Origin: Sweltsa coloradensis
Taxonomy: Eukaryota; Arthropoda; Insecta; Plecoptera; Chloroperlidae
Reading direction: 5' to 3'
DNA length: 64,000 nucleotides
Assembly: GCA_024449915.1 (NCBI GenBank)
Contig: JAMZAV010000097.1
Coordinates: 682,001-746,000, forward strand
In this document: piece after piece, positions 8,934-19,073 of the stretch
How the letters are laid out: every line of letters begins with the position of its first letter
Numbering within the stretch: position 1 is the stretch's first letter
Translations under genes and position numbers: made by a program
The notes under the pieces: generated by a model
Database searches by the model: none
Seen by the model: the letters and a program-made list of their open reading frames with translations, nothing else
What the model was told of the DNA's origin: nothing

Positions 8934-10433
8934 GGGTCTGTCCATACAAATGTGTCCATTAGTAGGAAATTGTAAATATTGTTATTTTGAGCTGATTTTT
9001 TTTCTACTATCTACTAAAAGTCTAAATTGCCATTATTTATATCCAACATAAAAAAATCTCTTTCAGTTATTTGGCAAATTTTATTCAAAGTTGAGATTTT
9101 GAAAATTGCTATTTCTCGGAAGATTTTTTCCATTTTTCGAAGTTGATTTTAAAATGTAAGTAATGGTTTATTTTTTATACCAAAAACTTAAATTTGTCAA
9201 TTAAGGTGTCTACTTTTAAGAAATCATAGTCTCAAAACCTCATGAACATATTGACATAATAACAACTACCCCTAGAACTGAGCATTGTAAGAATATGTCA
9301 CAAGGGTAACAAAAACTACTCAAAGTTACGATTATATGGCTACCAGTGGTGCTATCTACCTGGAATTTTCTACACAACTTGCTCATGCCTAGAAGAATGA
9401 TCTCTGAAAAAATGGGCATCCTGTGCTTTATGCTCTGCCTTGCAAATGGAAATGAAATGTGGTCACAAGGGTAACGTGGGGGTAACATGCACCGTATGTC
9501 ACAAGGGTAACATTTAACCAACTACTTGTAGAGTAGAGCACAATGGTGATTGCATTGAGATTAATACCTAACCTGACCAAGAAAAGTAACTCAGTGCCTT
9601 TGAGGCATCCTAAGACTGGTTCCCTGTTTGACAAAACACTGCTGCATAAATAGACTGGGCCTTTGTTATGTGGAGAACTAAGCCTATATTATCATATCAT
9701 CACAAAGGCCTACCCTAAAATTTCATGAGATCTTGCTAATTGCAAATTGCTCACACGGGATGCTGCATTTATAAAACTGTCTTCAACAGAGTTCCAGTGC
9801 ATTCTAAACCTATTCATCCTTCAACTGAAAGTTTAATTTTACAAGCAATTTTGTATAACACGTTACTAATTGACCTACCCACATAGCAAAATAGGCCCTT
9901 TGTGTTATTAGTTTTTAATTACTTTTTACATTGATACTTTATAATTATATTTTAAAAACTTGGAACGTCTTTAAAGTGATTTTTACCTTCTGACGTCAGT
10001 ATAATATCCATAGTCACAAGGGTAACGGTCACAAGGGTAACACACTTCTTTTATAATTAAAGCAGTTTTTATCATCAATTTTCAACATATTCCAAATCTA
10101 ATTACTGATACTCTTTAACAGAAAGATAATAAATCTAATCATTAAAAAATCATAAATAAAACGTGAATACTTGAGGAGAAAAATGTGGTGCAAAGTATGG
10201 TACAGATTTTAGCCTGGTTTCCTTGTCACAAGGGGTAACGCAGCTTTTTATTAAACAAATTTATAAAATGTTGATTATTAAGGGCCAATAAATTATGATT
10301 TCTTAAAGCACACATCATGCACTTTATGCTAACAAAAAGAATTACCACTGATTTTTATGTTTTGATAGTAAAACGCTGTGTATTAATGTTGATTGTGCTT
10401 CCAAATGTCACAAGGGTAACGATGGACAGACCC
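8934..10433 (+). mobile_element. 1500-bp DNA transposon-like element, TIR GGGTCTGTCCAT, 4-bp target duplication GTAG
   Basis: The ends are GGGTCTGTCCAT and ATGGACAGACCC (12-bp perfect inverted repeat), flanked on both sides by GTAG. The element splits a retroposon whose uninterrupted paralogue at 30180-30590 serves as an empty site. Inside, TCACAAGGGTAAC occurs seven times, all in the same orientation (9298, 9463, 9499, 10014, 10029, 10226 with one extra G, 10408). One copy lies about 13 bp from the right end. No transposase is readable; the motif only makes short repetitive minus-strand ORFs (VTLVT / CYPCD). A 4-bp duplication is known for groups such as Sola and Chapaev, but I cannot assign a superfamily. 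Confidence 0.8.
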
Positions 10434-10520
10434 GTAGCCTAATTAGATTTATTTTAGTTGTCTTCCTTTGTAAATCAGTTTTTAACTGAGTAGGATAGAC
10501 GTTAAATAAATAAATAATAA
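10434..10520 (+). mobile_element. Retroposon, right part with A/T tail
   Basis: This is the continuation of the retroposon interrupted at 8933. It holds TAATTAGATTTATTTTAG, CTTTGTAAATCAG, AGGATAGACGTTAAATAAA and the tail. It shows that the 1500-bp element landed in an existing repeat. Confidence 0.7.
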
Positions 10521-10914
10521 AATCACCACCTGTATTAAAAAAATACATTACCACATGAAAAGAAGAAAACAACCTCTTAAAATTAATAAATGATTAGTAC
10601 CATACTAGATTTGCTTTGCAGCAGGGGACATAGGCCTACACAATTTTATACATGTTCATTGGATAAATTAGGACTGGCATTGGCATAAGATGCTTATGTT
10701 TCGGTGTGAATAAATAAATAATAAAATCACCACCTGTATTAAAAAAATACATTACCACATGAAAAGAAGAAAACAACCTCTTAAAATTTATAAATGATTA
10801 GTACCATACTAGATTTGCTTTGCAGTAGGGGACATAGGCCTTCACCATTTTATACATGTTCATTGGATAAATTAGGACTGGCATTGGCATAAGATGCTTA
10901 TGTTTCGGTGTGAA
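10507..10914 (+). repeat. 204-bp direct tandem duplication
   Basis: Units 10507-10710 and 10711-10914 are nearly identical. They differ by a few single bases, for example CAGCAGGGG/CAGTAGGGG and CCTACAC/CCTTCAC. Each unit starts in the TAAATAAATAATAAAAT tail of the retroposon and ends in TTTCGGTGTGAA. The duplication therefore postdates the retroposon and is recent. No coding content. Confidence 0.9.
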
Positions 10915-11399
10915 GTAGTAGGTAGTTATCATAGACAACTAACAAATTGTAAAAATGCACTTTGAAAGGCATGTAATTCTAATTTTCATTAATTGCATCA
11001 AGCTGCTATGAAATAAGCTAGCAGGCTACTGAACACATTAAATGAGCTCTTCTATTATTGTGTTCTTGCAATGCACTCAGCTAAGAAACATTAACTTACA
11101 ACCTTTTTCAGATGTATTTTACTTTATGAAAACAACTATAGGGCCCAATTGATTCAACGATTTCTGAATTCAATAACGCAATAGGCTATTTGCATGAATT
11201 TTAAATTTAAGCAAAACATAATGTATTTATCTTTAGAGAATAAAACGCCCTGAATCCAAATATCGCGTTTATTTTATATTAAAAAAATGTTTTGATATAG
11301 CTAGATATCGAGGCTTGCAAGTGTTCTATTTTGGAACATTATGAAAAGCGCTGTCATTGGCCATTCCATTATGACGTAATCATCAAGCCTTACACGGGC

Positions 11400-11625
11400 G
11401 ATGGTGCCATTAAACGACATGGTTTTGGCTCAATTTTATTTAAGATTTCACACAACTGCATTGCATTCGGCTGTACAAATCGACTGAATATGGATTCTTA
11501 CATTACCTGTTGTCGTATTCGAAATGATACGATCAAGAATAAACATAAGATTTTAGCAATAAAACAAAAAACTGGGACCCTGTTAAAGCAAGATTGCATG
11601 GCCTCGAGCAGGGCCATAACGCAAA
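11400..11625 (+). pseudogene. THAP zinc-finger domain relic
   Basis: The plus strand reads NCIAFGCTNRLNMDSYITCC then RIRNDTIKNKHKILAIKQKT. It follows the THAP pattern C-x2-4-C (CIAFGC), TNR, an I.F.RIP-like strand and the basic AIKR helix. After a one-base frame change, NWDPVKA continues the domain, but the later Cys-x2-His pair is not seen. THAP domains occur in P-element transposases and in proteins derived from them, so this is probably a transposon relic. A host THAP pseudogene cannot be excluded. Confidence 0.5.
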
Positions 11626-11845
11626 TTGCCCCCGGGCCCTTCCGCAAGAATAGTTTCCGGGCCCCCTATAGGTGGTTAAGAACCAAATCGATTACACAAC
11701 AAAATAAACCATTTTTAAGCTCTAATACCCCCTTACAGTTATATTAAAATGAGGTAATGGAATGTAAACTTTTTTCGTTGATTGTTTTGATACAGATCTG
11801 ATGTATTAAAAGTAGTTATCACGACCCGCGAGCAATGAGTTACTG

Positions 11846-11897
11846 CTAGGACGCTTCACGAACGCTTTTTCCAATCACGTTGATGGATGAGCTAAAC
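11846..11897 (-). mobile_element. Helentron-like 3' end scrap
   Basis: On the minus strand, AGCTCATCCATCAACG is followed by a GCGTT-type hairpin region and CCTAG. These are the family's 3' terminal features with several substitutions. No 5' part is present nearby. Confidence 0.45.
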
Positions 11898-12431
11898 TGA
11901 AACTAATCTCTACACCTACTAGTTGACACTTGAAAATCTACATTTGACAAAAATAGAATACTGCCCATCGCGTCTCACCCTAATTTTACGTTTAGTTGGT
12001 TGCAAAGGATTGAAATAAAAATTTACCACATGTCTTCAAATGAACAAGAGATGCATGCCTGCAGATATTTTGACACAGGCTACTAATCATACCTTTTCTA
12101 TTCATACTATTTTCACTCAAGGGACGAGTGACAAAGAAAAGCTTCTCGCAGCGGACTTGGTAAATTAACTGGACACAACATAATTTCGGTAAAAATGTGT
12201 TATGTTTTCTTACATGTCGAAAACGGACAGTTTGAAATTTGATTACAATAAAACAAGGTCTGTACTTCTGGCGAGCCGGGCCCCCCCGCTTCGCGGGGGC
12301 GGCGGGGGTCTCCTTTACGGCACTGGCCTTGAGCATAGCCCACCCTGTCAAAACTGTGCCACTGCAGCCTGTTATAAAAGATATAATTTTTGCAGGTACT
12401 CATTATAGGGACCCCCCCCCCCCCCGAAAGG

Positions 12432-12502
12432 AAAGTAGGTTAGTGGGGTTGGGGGGGGCACGAAGTGCGTTGCCGTGGTCAGCTAGCCCACTAACCTACT
12501 TT
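12432..12502. repeat. 16-bp perfect stem, G/C-run-rich hairpin
   Basis: AAAGTAGGTTAGTGGG at 12432-12447 is exactly repeated in reverse complement at 12487-12502, with a 39-bp loop rich in G and CACGAAGTGCG. It follows a C15-type run and a GCGGGGGCGGCGGGGG stretch at 12285-12310. It may be the ends of a small TIR element or a structured transcript; nothing decides between them. Confidence 0.7.
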
Positions 12503-14826
12503 TTACTAGGGGGTTCCCGTTAATGAACAAGTACCTTCTTGCGTTGTTCTGCACTGTATTAGGATGACCGTGGCTAATATAGGGCCTCATTACGTCACAC
12601 TTTTGGCGCGGAATTTAAACCTTGTTTTTGAAACGAGGGGTGTTTTAAATTTTTTTGTAGAATATATTAATTTTAAGGCTTCAAATTTTGTTTTGAAACT
12701 GTTTAGGCCTATATATGTAGAATCATAAGAGCAACTCAAAATAAATATTTAAAACTTCATGCAAATAGCCTAGTGTGTGTCCAAACTTTGCTTTGCAAAA
12801 AAAGGCAGCCTACGGACCTAACCGAATAGTGTTCTTGGCCGTTCTTGGTCTCATTACTTGATCTTGGTCTGATTCCTGGTCTTGTTTTTAGATTGCTTCA
12901 TGCATTTTATCTTTTTTTTATTTATGCAATTTATCGGACGTATCGTAAACAGCCGCCATGTTCTAGTACTAAGAACAAGATCAGGTGTCCTTTTCCGATT
13001 CTTGTTCTCATTCCCAGATTTCGGCGAGTCTCGATCGTGCGCTCGACTATTCGGATGCTACTAGCTACGTCACGGATATCATGACGCGTAACGGTGACGT
13101 CAAACGAGAATAAGACCAGGGAATGAACGCGTTTTGTCACTATTCGGATAGCTCCCTAGTATCAGCCAAGTTCACCACGTTACTGGCTGTAGCCAAGCAG
13201 AGTCCAAGTCAAGTACAATGCTTGGATGGATACAAATCTACACAGAATCGGGTAGTGTGACCTGTTGACCTGTTTAAAAGTATTGAGTGTAATGTATGAG
13301 CTACCACTATCCCATCTATCTGAAATTTACTTATTTTGTTGTAGGCTATTAAATAGCCACAGAGCAAAATTTGCTCTGTCTGTGTTATGTATATTGTCTA
13401 CATCTGGTAACCTGGGTGCATAGTCATAGATGTGCCATTATATTGTGTATCTTAAGGGTACATGCATCTACCTATAGGGTTAGTTAGGATTGCATGGTGA
13501 GACTGTGATACTATATCATTGCACCTAGGTCTTATTTTAGAGCGCAGCTGGACACTGTTTGCGCAGCTGTAAATTGTGATTTGCACACTTAAGATTTTGT
13601 TGTTATATCGGCTAAAAGAATTTAAAAAAAAAATTCTTTCTATATTATAACAAGTATTCGACAAGTATTTTGGATGAAAATGTTTTCACACATAACTTTC
13701 CAATACGATTGAATTATGCACGTTTCCTGAAGTGGTAAGCACTGCCACTAGCGGAACGATTTTGGAACTAGTGGATTTCGCTCTTTGATTGTGGTAGGCC
13801 TGGCCTATACTGAACTGACGATTCCTCCGTGCAGGCAGAGAGGCTCAACATGATGCCACTCAGCTCCCGGAGCTCCGTCTCAAGGTCCGGCCCCCAAGAA
13901 ACCGAATGCCTTTTAAATCTAAAAAGTTGTTTCCTTTTCTTGTGTTTTTTTATTTAACTGTACTGTTTAATAATTGAATAATAGAACCATTTTGATTCAA
14001 AGTTACTAAATATACACTTAACGACCAAAAGTCTAGTCCAATGTACAAAATTAAATAATTAATTAATTAATTATTGAATTAAATATTGCCATTGGGTTGA
14101 TTATTTTCTTAAATACAATTTAGTAAAACATCCACTACCTTACATTCGTACATGTATATTTGGTAAACGTGCAAAAATCTGTAAACTTAAAATTTGGCTA
14201 TTTGACAGGGCTTCAGTCTAAAAGTGTTTATGTTATGCTTTTATATCCTGATTTTCACTTTTCTACAAAATCCATGAATAAAATATATCGAAGGACCCTC
14301 TCTAAAGCCTAAAACACGTTCTTGAGAAAATGTTTTTTTTTAAATGCCCTGCGAGGCTAAACTTTCCTCTTATTAGGTTCTTTGCGCAGTTGCAAATTAT
14401 CCTTAAAATAGGCTCTGGCATTGCAGACAAACAGACCAGCATTTGCTAACAAATTTAATTATTATACTTGCCTTTCATTGGTTTACAGGACACTCAACAA
14501 TCAACCTCTAATTTTGGAATCGTAACTAACACTAATCTTAACCCTTTCAGGTCAAATTATTTTGGTCATTATTTGGAAGGTGGTAGAACTGTTAAATAAT
14601 GTGAGTACATTGAAAGACTTATGAGTGGGCAATACGTGTACAGAGAATATAAAAATGAATTGATTTTTTTTTTAATGTAAAAAAAATGAATTGATTTTTT
14701 TATGTAAAGGGGTGTAATAAAGTGCCACCATGTCGGATCCAGTCCAACACAGACCTTATAAGGAGTAATAATAATTAATACTTTGATATAGTATAAGTAA
14801 CATTATATGTGTGTGGTTGTTTACAG

Positions 14827-14958
14827 AACACTTGTTGCAGCAAAATTACCTGGCACTAACAACAAAATACCTTGGAAAAAACTTTCTAAGGAGCAACATA
14901 AAGAAATGAGAAAAACTGTAGAATATGATGAGGCAACAGTCTCAGCTAAGGCAGCACG
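14827..14958 (+). CDS. RPP38: RPP38, exon 3 of 4
   Basis: The acceptor TTGTTTACAG and donor CACG|GTAATT bound 132 nt reading (R)TLVAAKLPGTNNKIPWKK then LSKEQHKEMRKTVEYDEATV and SAKAA(R). It has the phases needed to join exon 2 (one base in) and exon 4 (two bases out). The segment is basic and corresponds to the variable linker before the L7Ae fold in RPP38. No frame disruption is seen. Confidence 0.8.
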
Positions 14959-15414
14959 GTAATTACAATTATATGAATTATTTATTAATTATGTATTCAA
15001 TTATTAATACAAATGAGTATATTTTCAGCATGCTCAAAATTAGGAATTAAATAAGCAGCCTTCGGACTATGTACTATGTATGCCTAATGTATAAAATAGT
15101 AATTGGCACTATGTTTTGAATAAAGTAGCTAAGTTTTTAAGACGCCTAGTCTTAAAAATTTAGGCTACGTGAAAAAGTCAACATTCCGAAAAATCTAACC
15201 CATTCAAATACTGTACTATTTTAAAAAAATTGTTTCTTGCGAGTGTGTTGTTCTTAAAATGCATCCAGCCAGCAGTAGGCTTCTAGGAGAAACATACACA
15301 AGGGACAACATTAAATTTCAATTTTTATATAATTTTTTTTTTTTTAGGTTGCAGCTTTGGCTGCAGAAACCAAATAATGGTTTATTCTTCTCCTTCTTCT
15401 TCTTCTTATTGATT

Positions 15415-15619
15415 GATAGCTATTATCGTAAAAGTTTGGCCCTGACCGGGGATTGAACCCAGAACCTCCGGCTTTCAACCACAACATAATACCTAGCAGT
15501 TTAGTGAGGGTTTGTCTTAGGCCCCGATCTCAGGGTATAGAGCATCAGTTCGAAAAGCCGGAGGTTCTGGGTTTGATCCCCAGTCGGTGCAAACTTTTAC
15601 GACAATTGCTATCACTCAA
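15415..15619. repeat. Inverted pair of tRNA-like sequences
   Basis: At 15415-15475 (minus) and 15552-15619 (plus) two arms share AAAGCCGGAGGTTCTGGGTT with GATCCCC / CAATCCCC, a good RNA polymerase III B-box (GGTTC-A-TCC). Each continues into a TTTTACGA...CTATCA flank. The A-box half is poor in both, so these are relics of a tRNA-derived SINE or tRNA pseudogene pair arranged head to head, not functional tRNAs. The 75-bp spacer shows no anticodon loop I would trust. Confidence 0.6.
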
Positions 15620-15663
15620 TTACTAAGTACTCTAAGTGGGCTTTTGCTTAAAAACCTTGTAGA

Positions 15664-15674
15664 TAATAATAATA

Positions 15675-15713
<39 letters not shown>
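15664..15713 (+). repeat. (AAT)n microsatellite
   Basis: About 16 AAT/TAA units lie between the tRNA-like pair and the LINE end. A short (AGT)n follows near 15790. Confidence 0.9.
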
Positions 15714-15714
<1 letters not shown>

Positions 15715-15865
15715 TAAGGTTTTTGTCTTCGAATTGCCAGTTCGCATAAAGTCGTAATATTTAGTCTTCGCCGTATGGTATAAAACATTATAGTAGTAGT
15801 AGTAGTGGGTTTGGTTTGGTCTTGTAAGATTTAACAGAGAACTTTGTTTAATCGTACTATTTCAA

Positions 15866-16580
15866 TTTCAATTTATTTTGGACAACAACAAATAACAATA
15901 GTTACAGTTTTCAACAGTTTTCACCGTGTAGTCCATTTTAGTTTTACACAAGTATTAAACTTAATGAAGTTTACAAAATAGTATATGTATAAATACTATA
16001 CATACAGTACATCTACTAATAATAAAATACACTACTAATAATACAAAATACACTACACTAACAAATAATCATCTTTCATCACATTGTCTCTCATATTAGG
16101 TAATATATAGGCTACTACCAAAAGCCAATGATACAGTGCAAGTTTACAATATTACATTATTAGGCCTAATTAACTTGGATAAAGAGAAATGAATAAGAAC
16201 ATTAATTTACAAATTTCAAATATAGTAACATTTAACAACCAACTGATTTAAAATTATGGTAGGTCAGTTGATGTGATAGTCATTTACACTGTAGTAAGCT
16301 TTTTGTAATAAAAATTTTGTCAGCTCATTTTTAAATTTAATATATTGAGGTATATCTTTGATTTCTTTTGGAACAAGGTTGTAGAGAATTTTATTTATAT
16401 AATCAGAGTTTTTCTGGCCAAGGTTTGTAGAACATTGGCTAAGATGGAGATCATGTTTTTGCCTTGTGTTGTGAGTATGTACATTCGCATTAACTGCAAG
16501 GATTTGGATGTTTTTCTTAATGCTTAAGACTGATTTAAGAATGTAAAGACATAAATTTTTCATTCAAGCTCTTTGGCATT
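15866..16580 (-). mobile_element. LINE 3' end (C-terminus and 3' UTR)
   Basis: The minus strand reads ANVHTHNTRQKHDLHLSQ, ILYNLVPKEIKDIPQYIKFK and FLLQKAYYSVNDYHIN, then stop at 16264. It is closely similar in pattern to the end of the LINE at 4093-4578 (FLTNNPFYSVNEYL), so both belong to one family. The remaining 400 bp down to 15866 is AT-rich 3' UTR. The 5' and RT portions are missing. Confidence 0.75.
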
Positions 16581-17039
16581 TAGTTGTAAGGATCTAGTCG
16601 TTTCCTCTGCCATGCATACTTATGAAAATGGATGTCTATGAGTCTATAACTATGATCATCATAATTATCATCTAGAGGCCTAATTCACTGTCAACGTCAA
16701 TATCTTCCATTGTAATGTTTGTCAAAATCAAACCTTGGGAACCAACCAGAAGTTAATGAAATAGTCTCAACTTGCAGTGAGTTAACCTCAACATAGTAGC
16801 GCAACTGACAAGTAAATATTATGTCACTGGTATGTCGTAAGTGACCTCTCAATGTCTGATTCACTAGTCATAAGAATTTGTGGTTTAGTCTCAAGAAAGA
16901 TGGAAATTCTCATCTTGAATACGACTAGGACTTAACCACGACTATGATGATCATAACCATGACCTTGTGTGAACTGGACATAATGAGAGCTATGATCATC
17001 ATTCATTATCCATTGATTGACCATTGCCATTTCCTGCTT

Positions 17040-17690
17040 CTGGCAGGGTCACCTTGGGTTTAGCAACCAAATTTTTCCACTTCTTTTTATCCTCCCACAA
17101 TCTTTTTTTGCCAATGGCCTTGCCATGTTGAATACACCGGTTCTCATTAGATCACCGAAGTTAAGCAACATCGGGCGTGGTCTGTACTTGAGTGGGGAAC
17201 ACTCCGTGCTGTTAGCAAAGGGGGTGAAGCAGATCGCCAAAGTGTCCCCCCGATTGAAAACGATCTTGCATTGTCACCCTTCGCCGCTCTGCGGAGAACA
17301 ATGTTCATAACATGTTTCTGGTGTTGGATAAAAAAATTGTATCTCTTCCACATCTTCCCAGCTCTCTCCTCTTGCCTCCAAGTCTCCTGCTAGGGTATCC
17401 TTCCATCTCTTCCTTGGCCTACTCTATCTTCTTCTTCAATCCTGCTGTAAAACATTTTCTAATTTTTCTTGGGGATCCTATTTTCCCCCCATTTGTTTAA
17501 TATGTCAATACCATCTCAACCGTGTGCTTCCTATCCTGTCACTTAACTTCTCTACACCCAGCATTCCACTAATGTCCTTGTTTATTTTTCTGTTCCTTCT
17601 CCTCTTGCCCACTGTGCTCCTTGGGAATCTCCTCTCGATCTCCCATTGTCCAGGTTTATCGGTATATGATCGGTATGAGAGCTATAAATA
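17040..17690 (-). mobile_element. LINE C-terminal fragment with 5S-like insert
   Basis: The minus strand from about 17650 reads ISGMLGVEKLSDRIGSTRLR W, then GGKIGSPRKIRKCFTAG and LGGKRRELGRCGRD. This is the same class of post-RT tail as at 1363-1865. The piece is interrupted around 17114-17300 by a 5S rRNA-like sequence. Several stops; no RT core. Confidence 0.55.
17114..17215 (+). pseudogene. 5S rRNA-derived sequence
   Basis: AATACACCGGTTCTC, GATCACCGAAGTTAAGCAAC and GTACTTGAGTGGG followed by GTGCTGTTAGC follow the eukaryotic 5S rRNA order, including the internal promoter region (AAGCAAC...GGGC, GTACTTG.GTGGG). The 5' stem strand and the middle of the 3' half are altered, so it is not a functional 5S gene. 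Because it lies inside LINE-derived DNA and has an extra ~90-bp tail (to about 17305), a 5S-headed SINE (SINE3-like) is likely. A plain retropseudogene is the alternative. Confidence 0.75.
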
Positions 17691-17702
17691 ATTAAAAGGC
17701 CC

Positions 17703-19013
17703 AATAAGTATAAACAATAATTGGACTCATCATGTTCTTTTAGTAAATTAATATATTAAATTAAAGGAAAAGCAATATTTCGGGTACTTTCAGTACCCTT
17801 CAAAAGGCAACAAACCAAACAAAACATAAAACTCCGTCTCCCAGCCAAGGTCGACACATCTAACAAACACGGCCATCTTGATCTCAATAAAAAATACATA
17901 TTCAAATAAAAAATAAAAATTATACCACAATCATGCCCACATAGTTCTATGGCTTGGGGACAAACTCCTTCCAAATCACCGGGAAATCAATGCTGGGAGC
18001 ACTGATAACATCATCAGCCATAGACATCAAGGCAGCCTCCTTCAGCCTCCGTCTATGCGAATTTGCTTCGTGTAGAATGATTGAAGCGTCATGCCAGTTC
18101 ACATAATGGTGATGTTCATAGACGTGCTCCGCTAGTTTTGAGGAGTATACCTTGTGTTGTGCAACATTGTTTTTATGTTCCTTTAACCTGACTTCCAGAG
18201 GCCTCTTGGTTTCTCCAATGTAGATAGCACCACACTGACATGGAATTGAGTAAACTGCATTTTTCGACGATTGTGATACGTTCAAGGGCTTGTTTTTTTT
18301 TAATATACTTCTTAAAGTTCTGGAAGATTGAAAAACTGTTCGTATTCCAAATGGAGAAAGTAAACGTCTGATTTTTTCTGACAAGTTAGGGTAGTAATCC
18401 AGCACAACTGTTTTTTTAATCTTTGGAGGATCTAGAACTTGACTAATGTCTGTCAACACTTCCGTAGTCCTACCTGTTGTTGGAGTAATCATTTTTCGAA
18501 CCAGATGACTTGGATATCCATTATCACAGAAAGCATCATTCAAGTTCATTCTTGGTTCAACAAAACAGGTGAAGAACAGTTAGACGTTGCTCTTACAGAA
18601 AGACATTTCATCACACCCTTCTTTACATGGAACGGATGGTTTGAGTCAGCTCTCACGTACTGATCAGTATGTGTAGGTTTTCTGTACACACACGTGGTCA
18701 AACTAGTACCGGAACTGTCCTTTGAAATTAGTAAGTCTAGGAAAGGAAGCTTACCGTCCTTCTCTTCTTCAACTGTGAATGTTATGTTGTTGTGGAATGC
18801 ATTCAAATCTGCATGCAAAGCAATTAAATCTGCCTGTGTCCCATGATGAATGCAGAGGATGTCGTCTACATATCTAATCCAAAGATCTATGTTGGTGGAG
18901 TTTACCTTAAGTACCTCAGTTTCAAGATGGTCCATGAAGAGATCCGCTAACAATGGTGACAAGCAGCTTCCCATTGCCAAGCCGTCCAGTTGGGCAAAGA
19001 ACTTGTCTTCAAA
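17703..19013 (-). mobile_element. Penelope-like element, 5'-truncated, left arm of palindrome
   Basis: The minus strand reads the RT end (FFAQLDGLAMGSCLSPLLAD, RYVDDILCIHHGTQADL with catalytic YVDD, a KLPFLDLLIS strand, VYRKPTHTDQYV) and then a GIY-YIG endonuclease (AVYSIPCQCGAIYIGETKRP, RLKEHK, LAEHVYEHHH). This RT plus GIY-YIG order is diagnostic of Penelope-like elements. The copy lacks the N-terminal RT half. RT and endonuclease are in different frames, with the break near 18548 (stop after LLNQE). The endonuclease part is otherwise open for 200 codons. A 3' UTR follows with a hairpin near 17790. Confidence 0.92.
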
Positions 19014-19073
19014 GAAAAAAAAAAAAGCATCCTTGAACTATTGACTGCATGTGTGACGTTATGCTACTTCCAA
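19014..19073 (+). other. Spacer at the centre of the Penelope-like palindrome
   Basis: Sixty bases separate the two arms: an A-rich run (19014-19026), then GCATCCTTGAACTATTGACTG and TGTGACGTTATGC. In frame with the right arm it encodes ELLTACVTLCYFQ, plausible upstream RT sequence that only the right copy retains. The left copy is thus slightly more 5'-truncated. Confidence 0.7.

Larger units (their letters stand above)
8583..14826 (+). other. RPP38: RPP38 intron 2 (6.2 kb)
   Basis: The intron runs from GTTGGT to GTTTACAG. It contains a retroposon 3' end split by the 1500-bp GGGTCTGTCCAT element, a 204-bp tandem duplication, a THAP-domain relic, a Helentron-like 3' scrap, a G/C-run hairpin at 12432-12502 and otherwise AT-rich DNA. 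From 12520 to 14826 I see no gene or named repeat apart from short A/T runs, near-duplicate 30-bp units around 14650-14705, and TTAA-type repeats near 14055. Confidence 0.6.

Noticed and set aside
9240..9634. Two minus-strand frames with repeated CYPCD / VTLVT
   Set aside because: They are translations of the repeated TCACAAGGGTAAC motif within a non-coding element.
9298..10420. CRISPR-like array from seven spaced 13-mers
   Set aside because: Eukaryotic setting, irregular spacing (15 to >500 bp) and a repeat too short; better explained as transposon-internal motifs.
11331..11747. 138-codon plus-strand frame as a gene
   Set aside because: Only its middle resembles a THAP domain, with frame breaks; the rest is not protein-like.
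13850..13884. Alternative first exon of RPP38 (MMPLSSRSSVS before a GTCCGG donor, correct phase)
   Set aside because: It fits the phase of exon 3, but 692-819 plus 8532-8582 also fit, and they add the conserved ...YW..L segment of the family; the donor GTCCGG is weaker.
17756..17974. 72-codon frame repeated exactly at 20107-20325
   Set aside because: It lies in the Penelope 3' UTR of both palindrome arms; identity reflects the duplication, not coding constraint.
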